Source of the DNA: Pleomorphovibrio marinus
Lineage (GTDB): Bacteria > Bacteroidota > Bacteroidia > Cytophagales > Cyclobacteriaceae
Reading direction: 5' to 3'
Assembly (NCBI RefSeq): GCF_003347495.1
Contig: NZ_QCXY01000006.1
Span: 294,715-358,714 of the forward strand
DNA: 64,000 bases
The position numbers were made by a program, and so were the translations under genes. Below are positions 18,545-26,674 of this stretch, in pieces. Under the pieces are notes generated by a model. It saw only the letters and a list, made by a program, of their open reading frames with translations. It made no database searches and had not been told where the DNA came from. Positions within the stretch are counted from its first letter, which is position 1; each line of letters starts with the position of its first letter.

Positions 18545-21500
18545 ATGAAGACATCGTTTTATCGAGGTTTACTATATGGAAGACCCAAAGGCCATGATGT
18601 TTATCTGGTGTTGGGTCCGAGTAAGGTTATTTTTTCTAAGGGATTGCATACTATTACGCAGAACCCAAAGCATCCATTGGATTGGAGGGTAATTTTCGAA
18701 CATGTCCCATATTTGCTCCATGAGCTCGAACATTTTTTTTCCTCAAAAGAGGAATCGGAAATGTCCCCCAAAGTTTATTTGGATACCATTGGGAACCTGA
18801 TCGAGTGGGAGGTGGAAGGAATACATTCTCCCGAGCTAGGTAAGTTATGTCTAGCCTATGGAAGAGCACCCCATTCCAAAGAGATAGAAGACAGTGAAGA
18901 GGGGGAATCGGCTTCTTTGGATAGTTCTCAAATAGAATTGAAGACCCAACTTAACAGGAAACTTGAGTTGGAAAGGATGGTGAATTGGATATCCACCCGG
19001 TTCCTAAATTCCCGGGATCAAGAAATAGAGGAGATTTTCAGAGAAGCTATTGGACTGATAGGCAAGTTACAAGGGGCAGACAGGGCCAATTTGTTTGTTT
19101 TAGGAGAAAATCAGGACAGGCTGGAGTGTGCCTTTGAGTGGGTGAACTCCTCTATTGAACAGGAAGGAAACCAGCCCTTAAAATACATCAGTATTAAAGA
19201 GACGGAGGGATTCATAAAAGAACTGCAAAAGAACGGGGTGTTGGTACTTTTCACTGGGGAAGGGGAGCAAGTAGTTCCCTATTTAAGCCCTTCGGTGATC
19301 AGGAAATTTAATATCGCCTCTTTGATTCTTGTGCCAATAACCGCAGATCAAAAGTTTTTAGGGGTATATGTGCTTAGCAGCAAGCAGCCTAATGATTTAT
19401 GGAAAAGGCAGGAGTACAATAAATACGTGTTGCGTCAGCTTGGGGATGTATTTGGTGCAGCCATGCTCAATAGAGAATCTAAATCCAAGTTGTTTAGAAA
19501 TGAGCGGCTGCTCAATTCCGCGGAATTGCTAGCGAAGTCAGGGTCATGGCGTTTTCAGCATGTCGAAAGGAAGATTTACCTTTCTGAGGGGCTGCGCAAA
19601 ATTTTTGAACTTGAACCAGGAATGGATTCCATATATTTTAGGGATTTTTTGAAGTTGGTTATTCCCAAGGATCAAAAGAAGGTAGAGCGACAGATTCAAA
19701 AGGCAATCAAGAAAAAGCAAACCATGTCAGGTGAATTTACCCTGAAAAATTCCGATGGCCTAGAAAAATTCCTTTCCTACAGCATTCAGGTTAACCACCT
19801 AAGCCCAAAGAAGCAAATGGAGGTATTTGGTTATTGCAGGGATATTTCCGACAATAAAGCCATAGAAGAAAGCCTGATGTTGGAATCTCAAATCCTGGCT
19901 CAGGTAAATGAACCTATTTTTGTAACCAACCTGGATTTTCATATAATTTACATGAATGAGGCTGCTAAATTGGCTAGTGGTATAGAGGCTTCATTTAAGG
20001 GGAAGATTTCCTCCATCTTTTCGGTGGTTGGAGAAAAAGAAAAAACCATCATTGATTACGTACCAAAGTCCCAAGAAGAGGGTATATGGAAAGAAGAATT
20101 GAACCTGCAATGTTTGGGTTTTCCGCCAGGCCCCTATGAGGTTTCTATCAAGCCCATAAAAAATGTAGATGAGGAAATTTTGGGTTTTTCCTTCCTTCTT
20201 CGGGACCTTTCTCTGGTAAGGCAAAGGGAGGATATGGCAAAAAAAGCCAAGTTGATTGTTGAGAAAAGCCAGGCGGTACTTTTCACTATAGATCCATTGG
20301 ACAACTACAGGTTAACCTATGTCACAGAAAATATTAGTCAGTATGGTTATGAGGCAAAATCCTTACTTTCAAAGGCTACCAGTTTTTTGGATCTCATCTA
20401 CGCGGAGGATCTAGAGCAATACTTAAACGATTTTGCAAATTCAAAGCAATTTCCCGCCAACAGGGAGTACAGGATAAGGTTGAAGGATGGAGGATTTATC
20501 TGGGTAGAGGAAAAACTAAGTGAGCTTACCCTTGAAAACACAAAGGCCATTCGTTACGAGGGACTTTTTCAGGATATTTCGGAAAGAAAAAAGGACCGTC
20601 AGGAAATCGAAAAAATTAAAAACCGTTATAGAGTGCTGGCATCCAATATTCCCAAAACCAATGTGTTTTTGGTGGATCCAAATTTGACCTACCTAGTAGC
20701 AGAGGGCCCCGATTTTGCCTATTGGGGCTTGGATAAGGGTTATTTTGAAGGGAAAAACCTTCGCCAGGCACATACTACTAATTATCAGGAAATATATTCA
20801 GTGGTGGAGCGGGCACTTAAGGTGAAGAAGGCGGTTTCCAAGGAATTCCGATATCTCAACCGCATGTACGAACTTACTGCCAAACCCATTTTCAATGGAA
20901 AGGACTTAGAGTATATACTTGGAATTGTCAGAGATATCAATGAAGAGTTTACTGCTAAAAAGGAGCTTCAGAAAAGTGAAACCAAGTATAGAAACTTAGT
21001 GGAAGAAAGCACAGAGCTAATTTATTCCATCACCACGGGTTTGGAGTTGAGTTATGTTTCACCAAATATCAAACAGTTTTTGGGATATGAAACCTTTGAG
21101 TTCACCAGTGGAGGATTGATTGATTTTTTACATCCCGAAGATGCTAATGTTTTCCTTACGGAGGGAGAAGATCCCATGCTTTTCTTTTTAAAGAATCCAA
21201 ATTTCGAATGCCGCATGCGGCACAGAAATGGCACTTACAAAGTTTTCAGCTCAAATGGAAAGGTGATAAAGGATGAGGCAGGACACATACGTTATTATAC
21301 CGGAATAGCAAGGGATATTACCAGGCTAAAGGAAACTCAAAATGAACTTTTTATTGCAAAGGAGAAGGCAGAGAAGGCCCTTTTGGCAAAGTCACAGTTT
21401 CTCTCCATTATGAGTCACGAAATCCGGACCCCCATGAATGCGGTTATCGGTCTATCGCATTTGTTGTTGGAAGACGACCCTAGGGAAGATCAATTGGAGA

Positions 21501-22501
21501 ACCTCCGTACCTTGCAGTTTTCTGCCGAAAACCTCCTTGGGTTGATCAATGACATCCTGGATTTCAATAAGATTGACTCGGGCAAGATTGAGATGGAAAA
21601 AGTCCCCTTTGACCCCAAAAACATTCTCAACCGTATCGTTCACTCCTATTCCTATCAGTTAAGGGAAAAACAACTTCAGATTGCTACCAAAATAGATTCT
21701 GAACTACCGGAGGCCATCGTGGGCGATCCTGTGCGGTTAGCGCAAATACTTAATAATTTGATTTCTAACGCAGTGAAATTCACCGATAAAGGTGGTATTA
21801 CCGTTTCTCTAAGTCAGGTATTCCAAAGTGAAAGGAAGGTGAAAATCCATTTTGAAGTCGAAGATACTGGGATTGGAATTCCAGAGGATAAAACAGAATC
21901 CATATTTGAAGCTTTTACCCAGGCCAGTACAGACACTACCCGAAAATATGGGGGTACTGGACTGGGGCTGGCTATAGTGAAAAAGCTGATAAACTTGTTT
22001 GGTAGCTCCATAAATGTACAATCCAAACCTGAGCTAGGCACCGTATTTTGGTTTGATATCAGTTTTGACAAGCTTCCTTCCGATGAAGCTCAAAGCCAGG
22101 AAACCTTATTAGGCCAATCCAAGGAGTTGCAAAATATGAGCCTTCTGGTGGCGGAAGATAATGTGGTCAATCAAGTGCTATTGAAAAAATACCTTTCCAA
22201 ATGGGGTGTGGGCAACCTGGAATTTGCTTCGGATGGAAGGATAGCACTAGAGCTTTACTACGGAAAATCTTTTGACATGGTGCTTTTGGACTTACAAATG
22301 CCCGACATGGACGGTTTTGAGGTAGCCAAGAAAATCAGGAGTATGGAAGAAAATGAAAAATCAAAGGTACCCATTATTGCACTTACAGCTGCTTCCTTTT
22401 CAGAGGTAAAAGGGCAATTGGAAGAAGCAGGTATGGATGATTTTGTTGCAAAACCCTTCGTGCCGGGCAACCTTTACGCAAAAATTATCAAGTATCTGTA
22501 A
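18545..22501 (+). CDS. Hybrid histidine kinase with GAF and several PAS domains
   Basis: 1318 residues with no membrane helices, so a cytoplasmic sensor. An unrecognised N-terminal domain (1-120) is followed by GAF (about 150-310), five PAS-type domains (about 325-435, 445-560, 570-685, 695-800, 815-935), HisKA with FLSIMSHEIRTPMNAVIG (His958), a HATPase domain (about 1055-1180; EDTGIGIP, GTGLGLAI) and a receiver domain (VLLDLQMPDMDG, Asp1249). Autophosphorylated His958 should pass phosphate to its own receiver; no DNA-binding output gene lies beside it. The signal is unknown. Confidence 0.93.
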   Translation: MKTSFYRGLLYGRPKGHDVYLVLGPSKVIFSKGLHTITQNPKHPLDWRVIFEHVPYLLHELEHFFSSKEESEMSPKVYLDTIGNLIEWEVEGIHSPELGKLCLAYGRAPHSKEIEDSEEGESASLDSSQIELKTQLNRKLELERMVNWISTRFLNSRDQEIEEIFREAIGLIGKLQGADRANLFVLGENQDRLECAFEWVNSSIEQEGNQPLKYISIKETEGFIKELQKNGVLVLFTGEGEQVVPYLSPSVIRKFNIASLILVPITADQKFLGVYVLSSKQPNDLWKRQEYNKYVLRQLGDVFGAAMLNRESKSKLFRNERLLNSAELLAKSGSWRFQHVERKIYLSEGLRKIFELEPGMDSIYFRDFLKLVIPKDQKKVERQIQKAIKKKQTMSGEFTLKNSDGLEKFLSYSIQVNHLSPKKQMEVFGYCRDISDNKAIEESLMLESQILAQVNEPIFVTNLDFHIIYMNEAAKLASGIEASFKGKISSIFSVVGEKEKTIIDYVPKSQEEGIWKEELNLQCLGFPPGPYEVSIKPIKNVDEEILGFSFLLRDLSLVRQREDMAKKAKLIVEKSQAVLFTIDPLDNYRLTYVTENISQYGYEAKSLLSKATSFLDLIYAEDLEQYLNDFANSKQFPANREYRIRLKDGGFIWVEEKLSELTLENTKAIRYEGLFQDISERKKDRQEIEKIKNRYRVLASNIPKTNVFLVDPNLTYLVAEGPDFAYWGLDKGYFEGKNLRQAHTTNYQEIYSVVERALKVKKAVSKEFRYLNRMYELTAKPIFNGKDLEYILGIVRDINEEFTAKKELQKSETKYRNLVEESTELIYSITTGLELSYVSPNIKQFLGYETFEFTSGGLIDFLHPEDANVFLTEGEDPMLFFLKNPNFECRMRHRNGTYKVFSSNGKVIKDEAGHIRYYTGIARDITRLKETQNELFIAKEKAEKALLAKSQFLSIMSHEIRTPMNAVIGLSHLLLEDDPREDQLENLRTLQFSAENLLGLINDILDFNKIDSGKIEMEKVPFDPKNILNRIVHSYSYQLREKQLQIATKIDSELPEAIVGDPVRLAQILNNLISNAVKFTDKGGITVSLSQVFQSERKVKIHFEVEDTGIGIPEDKTESIFEAFTQASTDTTRKYGGTGLGLAIVKKLINLFGSSINVQSKPELGTVFWFDISFDKLPSDEAQSQETLLGQSKELQNMSLLVAEDNVVNQVLLKKYLSKWGVGNLEFASDGRIALELYYGKSFDMVLLDLQMPDMDGFEVAKKIRSMEENEKSKVPIIALTAASFSEVKGQLEEAGMDDFVAKPFVPGNLYAKIIKYL

Positions 22502-22594
22502 GGATACGTATTAAGTTTGCAATGATATTTTTGTGCTTTCTCAATGGCAAATAAAGTCTTACCCTTATTTTTGCCCTAAATTGATCCACCAAAT

Positions 22595-23902
22595 ATGGAG
22601 AGGCATATCACCCTTTTTCTTTTTTTCTTACTTCTAACCGACACGTTTGCCCAAAACGCGGTTTCGAGAAGGTCTACCTTTTACCTTTTTAACGGCCCCT
22701 CTGGAGCCAATGTGAGGGAATTCAATGCTATGCTGGAACAAAAGGGCCTTTCTTCAATGCGAAATGGATATACCTCCAATGGCATAGGTTACCAAGCACA
22801 GGTTAACGATTTTGACCTTGGGGTGGAACTGTATCACAACAACGGTCCCAGGTCTACCTTCAGGGAGTATGAAGTGGACTACAGGACTACTAGGTTGTTT
22901 CTCAATGTAGGTTATTCCATGATTGAGGAGGGTGGATTTAACCTTATGCACTATATGTCACTGGGCATGGGTTATATGAACTTCCAGATGCTGAAGGAAG
23001 CTGAATTTGGAAATATAGAAGAATTTTTGGCAAATCCCGAACAGGGATTTATTCTCCGAAAATACAATATCCACAGAGGAAGCCAGTATTTTGGTGGCTT
23101 CCTTACGGAGATTGGCTTTCAGCTAGGGTATGACATCAACATTCCGGGATTGGAAGAAGCCCTAGAATTGGTCACCAAGTTCGGATATGCATTCAGCCCA
23201 TTCGAAAATGCGTGGAACTTGAATGGAATTAGTTTTGACAACATACAAAGTGGGGCCTTCGTCAGGTTTGGTGCAGGGATCACCCTCACGGATAAAAACA
23301 TGTTTTACTCCGATGCCACCTTAGGGGTACATTTTATTTATGGGCAAAACTTTAACAGCCCGGAAGCCTTAAATCCTTTTTTGGAAAACCACGGTTACAG
23401 TCCCTTGCCTGACGTAAGGGGCAATTTTGGGTTGAAAATCATAGGAGAAAACCGTAGGGTAATGTATGGTATGGAAGTGATGAACTTAAGTACCTTTAAC
23501 AGGGCAAATGAGGATTTTACCCAAACCCTAAACTCAGTAAGAGTATATGGCAATTTGGGTTTACAACTTTATAAGCGTAAAAACCTTGAACTGGGCCTAC
23601 TGGGTGGATTGGGCTATGGAAATCTCAGGTACACCCTGGAAAAAGACGGCAAACCCGATTTTCCCCTGCTTTTTGAAGAACCAGACCACGACGGTACCTT
23701 GGTAAGTAGGGGCTTGATGATGAAGCCGGAGGTATTGATAGCTTATGCCATGCCACTATCCAGTTTCAAGATTTTTAACCTGGTTTATTCCATTCATGCC
23801 GGGTATGAGTTGCCAATAGGCAACTATCCTTTGGCCAACTTGAATATGGCCAGTTTTATGCGGGGCCCCTACTTGCAGTTTGGTTTGGGGTTCAGGCCTT
23901 AA
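22595..23902 (+). CDS. Putative outer-membrane protein, unknown function
   Basis: 435 residues with a signal peptide (LLLTDTFAQ). Alternating hydrophobic strands and aromatic residues (VELYHNNGPRSTFREY, YVDYRTTRLFLNVGYSM) and a final strand ending FGLGFRP suggest a beta-barrel. I recognise no named family. A TATTTTTG sequence at 22566-22573 could be the -7 box of its own promoter, though the -33 region is poor. Confidence 0.6.
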   Translation: MERHITLFLFFLLLTDTFAQNAVSRRSTFYLFNGPSGANVREFNAMLEQKGLSSMRNGYTSNGIGYQAQVNDFDLGVELYHNNGPRSTFREYEVDYRTTRLFLNVGYSMIEEGGFNLMHYMSLGMGYMNFQMLKEAEFGNIEEFLANPEQGFILRKYNIHRGSQYFGGFLTEIGFQLGYDINIPGLEEALELVTKFGYAFSPFENAWNLNGISFDNIQSGAFVRFGAGITLTDKNMFYSDATLGVHFIYGQNFNSPEALNPFLENHGYSPLPDVRGNFGLKIIGENRRVMYGMEVMNLSTFNRANEDFTQTLNSVRVYGNLGLQLYKRKNLELGLLGGLGYGNLRYTLEKDGKPDFPLLFEEPDHDGTLVSRGLMMKPEVLIAYAMPLSSFKIFNLVYSIHAGYELPIGNYPLANLNMASFMRGPYLQFGLGFRP

Positions 23903-23941
23903 TTTTATAGTTTTGCCTACTCTGTGATTTAAATATTTAAT

Positions 23942-24149
23942 GCCATGAAATCGAGCATGAGGAGAACCTCACACGTAGGGATGATTTTCAAAGCGAGATT
24001 CCCCCGAATCGAGTTAGGGGCAAGCTATCTGACCGTTGTAAAAAAAATTATAAACAGATGAAACCGCGTTCCCTGAATTCCGGCAAATATCAGGACGGGG
24101 CAGTCAGGGGCAGTTTATGGCGGCTAAAAGACAATTATAACCATATGGA
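23942..24149 (+). repeat. Dispersed intergenic element, copy 2, with a doubled 3' module
   Basis: Starts CATGAAATCGAGC and contains GCGAGATTCCCCCGAA like copy 1. Its 3' module occurs twice: AGGGGCAAGCTATCTGACCG...AATTATAAACAGATG at 24015-24060 and CAGGGGCAGTTTATGGCGG...ACAATTATAACCATATG at 24105-24147. The second ends exactly on the cupin start codon, just as copy 1 ends on the RHS start codon. Confidence 0.65.
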
Positions 24150-24690
24150 AAGAGTGATTACCAATCCGGTATTTGATGACAAAGTTACTTTTTTGAAAAC
24201 TTCCAAAGATACAGGTGGAGAGTATACATTATTGGAAATAGAGCTGAGCCCTGGCGGGGGAAATCCCCTCCATTATCATTTCGACTATGAAGAAAAATTT
24301 ACTGCAAAAGAGGGACTGCTAACGGTAAAGCAGGCAAAAGGCCAGTCTCTCCCCTTAAAACCGGGAGAGAGTTACACCGTGAAACGAATGGAGGTGCATG
24401 GTTTTGCGAATGCCTCCACCGAGCACATCACCTTTGAAGTAAAGCTGACACCAGGACAGCCGGGCTTTGAGGATTCCCTAAGGATTATGTACGGCCTTGC
24501 CCACGATGGATTGATAAACAAAGATGGTGTCCCGAAGGACTTGGCCACTGCTTTTATACTTGGAGACATGGGTAAAATGAAAGTTACCGATTTCATGTAT
24601 AAGCTGATTTCACCTCTGGGGAACTGGTTGGCGAAAAAGGCCATTAAAAAGGGCAAAAAGCAGGAACTTATCCATCGCTACTGCCGCTAG
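24145..24690 (+). CDS. Cupin-domain protein
   Basis: 181 residues from ATG 24145 (MERVITNP). The open frame continues upstream to 24058, but that part is the dispersed repeat, so the shorter start is preferred. The cupin motifs are GGNPLHYHFDYEEKFTAKEG and LKPGESYTVKRMEVHGFAN, with His and Glu residues fit for binding a metal. A basic helix (WLAKKAIKKGKK) closes the protein. Substrate and reaction are unknown. Confidence 0.8.
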   Translation: MERVITNPVFDDKVTFLKTSKDTGGEYTLLEIELSPGGGNPLHYHFDYEEKFTAKEGLLTVKQAKGQSLPLKPGESYTVKRMEVHGFANASTEHITFEVKLTPGQPGFEDSLRIMYGLAHDGLINKDGVPKDLATAFILGDMGKMKVTDFMYKLISPLGNWLAKKAIKKGKKQELIHRYCR

Positions 24691-24742
24691 GCAGTTTTCT
24701 GATGGGTATTCACCACAGATGAACGTATGAGGCTTGCCCAAG

Positions 24743-24792
24743 AAGGAATTGAGGTGCTAAACTTTTAATTACCTCAATTCCTTAAATTTTTT
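24743..24792 (+). terminator. Rho-independent terminator after the cupin gene
   Basis: A perfect 13-bp stem, AAGGAATTGAGGT (24743-24755) with ACCTCAATTCCTT (24771-24783), followed by AAATTTTTT. Confidence 0.8.
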
Positions 24793-24893
24793 GAGAGGAA
24801 CAGCTATCTAAATTCCATTTAGGGTTTAATTTGTCCCTAATTGAAAGCCCAAAAAGCAACCTTAACCGAATCTACACCGCTCGATACGAATTT

Positions 24894-25433
24894 TCAAGCG
24901 ATAAATGGTATGCCTGAGCTGGTCTTGTCTTTATAAATTTGATAACTTTCACCGAACAACTGGATCAAATATTTTTCCTCTTCTTTAATCCTTGCCCTAA
25001 AATAGTACCAACCTAATATACTGAACCCTAATAGAGAAAATGGGCTTCCAAGGAAAACAGGGGCTGAAAGGCTAAAAATATACCACCCTAAATAGGAGGG
25101 GTGTCTAAAAAATCCATATACACCAGATGTAATCAGTTGATGGTTGGGTTCCTTTTCTGTCCTTAGCTCATGAGTAAAAGACTTCCCCGCTTGGAGAATT
25201 GCTGTCCATCTTAGGCTCAGACCAATGCACATACCCACCAACCCCAGATAGGGAAGGGAAAATTTCTCACCTAGGATGAGAAACTCCATTAATAAAAAAA
25301 TTTGAGCCATAATATAGGGAATTCCTATCAATAGAGACCTCACACTACTTTTTCCATGGATTATCCCAATTAAAAAGAATTCCATAAAATGGTAAATCAG
25401 GCAAATTAAGCCATAGACCAATAGTAAATTCAT
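24894..25433 (-). CDS. Isoprenylcysteine carboxyl methyltransferase (ICMT/Ste14-like)
   Basis: 179 residues with four to five membrane helices. The ICMT signature is complete: FTHELRTEKEPNHQ, then LITSGVYGFFRHPSYLGW (100-117), and in the C-terminus RIKEEEKYLIQLFGESY (148-164) followed by YKDKTSSGIPFIA. From memory, human ICMT has the same blocks in the same order (HTLVTSGVYAWFRHPSYVGW, EEEISLIHFFGEEYLEYK, GLPFI). Ste14-type enzymes use S-adenosylmethionine to methylate the free carboxyl of a C-terminal prenylcysteine. The start ATG shares its A with the upstream TGA, so the gene is translationally coupled to the isoprenoid-fold protein. The small peptide gene upstream ends in a C-terminal cysteine, a fitting substrate. 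Confidence 0.88.
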   Translation of the reverse strand: MNLLLVYGLICLIYHFMEFFLIGIIHGKSSVRSLLIGIPYIMAQIFLLMEFLILGEKFSLPYLGLVGMCIGLSLRWTAILQAGKSFTHELRTEKEPNHQLITSGVYGFFRHPSYLGWYIFSLSAPVFLGSPFSLLGFSILGWYYFRARIKEEEKYLIQLFGESYQIYKDKTSSGIPFIA

Positions 25434-26341
25434 CAGGAACTTCTTAAGCTCTTAATATATTCATTTGACATTTCACTTTCCTGCTTGATCTTTTTCTTGC
25501 TGGCACTTACTATCTTTTCCAATAGACCAAGATTTAACTCTTTAAGTGTTATTAAACACCTATCATATGCTTGCAAGGATTCTTGGTACATATTTTCCGC
25601 TGTCCCTGTGAGGTAAAGTAGTTTATGAAGGTCGCTTAGGGAATAATCCTCAACCTGAAGTCCTATCTCTTTCAATTTTGGAACCATTTTACACCAACTG
25701 TAATTGGCAATATTCAACTCCGTATCCTGTTGAAAGCCAACTATTTCATTGGGAATATTATAGCCAATAATAAAATCTTTTAGGGCATTTTCCAACAATG
25801 AATAGGTCTTGTGATCCGAATGGGAAAGGTGATAGCAAATATCAAGGGGGGTAAAGAGTAGTGCATATTTGTGGGATAATAGAGAATAATAATCCTCTTT
25901 ATTCCATTGGATTAAAGTTTCTTCATCGACTTTGCTCAATTCAAGTTCTTTGAAATGAAGTTCCCAGCGATAAAAGTAACTCTTCCAAAATTTGGAACTA
26001 GGTGGAAATATTTTGCTCAACAAAAATTGGGCATGTTGCAATAGGCAAAAAGAGGATGAGATGGATGGCCTTATTTTCTCCCCACTGATTTGGAGGTCAA
26101 GTACAGGGTCTAGTCCATAAACTCCCAAGGCACCCAAATAAACCGCTGCGCCGGCTATTTTCTTTGTCTCCAATTCTATAGAAGGAAATGGTTCTGATAC
26201 CGCATGAAAAAATGGAAGAAACAGCTCCTTATGGTTATTTAAGTTCTTTTCATCAAAAATAATTTCATTTACCCGGGGAGGGAATGGTAAACCTTTCAAA
26301 AAACCTATGATAGTTGCTGAGGTTTCCTCCAGATTTTCCAT
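25433..26341 (-). CDS. Probable class I isoprenoid-synthase-fold enzyme, candidate peptide prenylation factor
   Basis: 302 residues from ATG 26341; a TTG at 26365 lies inside the hairpin stem and is unlikely. The protein is all-helical in appearance with no signal peptide. AAVYLGALGVYGLDPVLDLQ (about 66-84) carries an Asp78-x3-Asp82 pair where class I prenyl synthases and terpene cyclases have their first aspartate-rich motif, and IVGFQQDTELNIANYSW (about 200-216) sits where the second metal motif would be. Both are weaker than the classical DDxxD, so this is a divergent member and the assignment is tentative. Coupling to an ICMT gene and a preceding Cys-terminal peptide gene points to isoprenoid chemistry. 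It may make a prenyl diphosphate or transfer one. Confidence 0.55.
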   Translation of the reverse strand: MENLEETSATIIGFLKGLPFPPRVNEIIFDEKNLNNHKELFLPFFHAVSEPFPSIELETKKIAGAAVYLGALGVYGLDPVLDLQISGEKIRPSISSSFCLLQHAQFLLSKIFPPSSKFWKSYFYRWELHFKELELSKVDEETLIQWNKEDYYSLLSHKYALLFTPLDICYHLSHSDHKTYSLLENALKDFIIGYNIPNEIVGFQQDTELNIANYSWCKMVPKLKEIGLQVEDYSLSDLHKLLYLTGTAENMYQESLQAYDRCLITLKELNLGLLEKIVSASKKKIKQESEMSNEYIKSLRSS

Positions 26342-26353
26342 GTCATTCTTAAA

Positions 26354-26421
26354 AAACTGTCTCAAAAGAGTTACCCGATCATGAAAGGAAAATTTTCATT
26401 TTATGACTTTTGAGACAGTTT
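26354..26421 (-). terminator. Long inverted repeat: terminator/attenuator between peptide gene and enzymes
   Basis: A perfect 15-bp inverted repeat: AAACTGTCTCAAAAG on the minus strand (26421-26407) with CTTTTGAGACAGTTT (26368-26354), loop 38 nt, followed by three more T residues. An inner ATGAAA/TTTCAT pairing shortens the effective loop. It ends 12 nt before the ATG of the isoprenoid-fold gene. Such a leaky terminator after a precursor gene is common in peptide natural-product operons, where it gives far more precursor than enzyme mRNA. Confidence 0.75.
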
Positions 26422-26432
26422 GAATCAAACCA

Positions 26433-26531
26433 TTAACATTTGCTGGATAAATTCTCCAGATGAAAATTTTTCACTTTTTCCAAATCGAATTTAGGAAGTT
26501 GTTGAACAAGATTTTTACCTAAATTTTTCAT
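26433..26531 (-). CDS. 32-residue peptide with C-terminal cysteine, candidate prenylated precursor
   Basis: A short gene on the minus strand: ATG at 26531-26529, stop TAA at 26435-26433. The product starts MKNLGKNLVQQLPKF and ends FHLENLSSKC, so cysteine is the very last residue and the only cysteine. The peptide is rich in Lys, Leu and Asn with an amphipathic look and no signal peptide. It precedes, on the same strand, a hairpin, an isoprenoid-fold protein and a Ste14-like methyltransferase. That enzyme class needs a prenylated C-terminal cysteine, normally made by trimming CaaX; here no trimming would be needed. I recognise no homolog. Expression and modification are inference; the reading frame itself is clear. 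Confidence 0.6.
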   Translation of the reverse strand: MKNLGKNLVQQLPKFDLEKVKNFHLENLSSKC

Positions 26532-26565
26532 AATAAATAGAGAATAAGGGTTTTACAAATTTTCT

Positions 26566-26596
26566 TAAATCTATTCCATAAAATACTTATTTACAA
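26566..26596 (-). promoter_or_regulatory. Likely promoter of the peptide operon
   Basis: On the minus strand TTG (26596-26594) and TAGATTTA (26573-26566), 20 nt apart, resemble the Bacteroidota -33 TTTG and -7 TAnnTTTG elements with one mismatch each. The predicted transcript would begin some 30 nt before the peptide ATG. Confidence 0.4.
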
Positions 26597-26632
26597 GTAC
26601 ATGTTTTAATTTATTATTGAATCGCGAATTAC

Positions 26633-26670
26633 AAAAAAAGAACCTTCAATAATTTCAATTGGAGGTTTTC
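26633..26670 (-). terminator. Terminator after proA
   Basis: On the minus strand AACCTCCAAT pairs imperfectly with ATTGAAGGTT and is followed by seven T residues (26639-26633). It starts 5 nt after the proA stop and separates proBA from the peptide operon. Confidence 0.75.
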
Positions 26671-26674
26671 TCTC

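Noticed and set aside
24058..24144. Longer start of the cupin protein at 24058
   Set aside because: The added codons lie wholly in the dispersed repeat, and the module is doubled with the second ATG at 24145 at the natural domain start.
26341..26365. TTG start of the isoprenoid-fold protein at 26365
   Set aside because: It lies inside the stem and T tract of the hairpin; the ATG at 26341 follows it cleanly.
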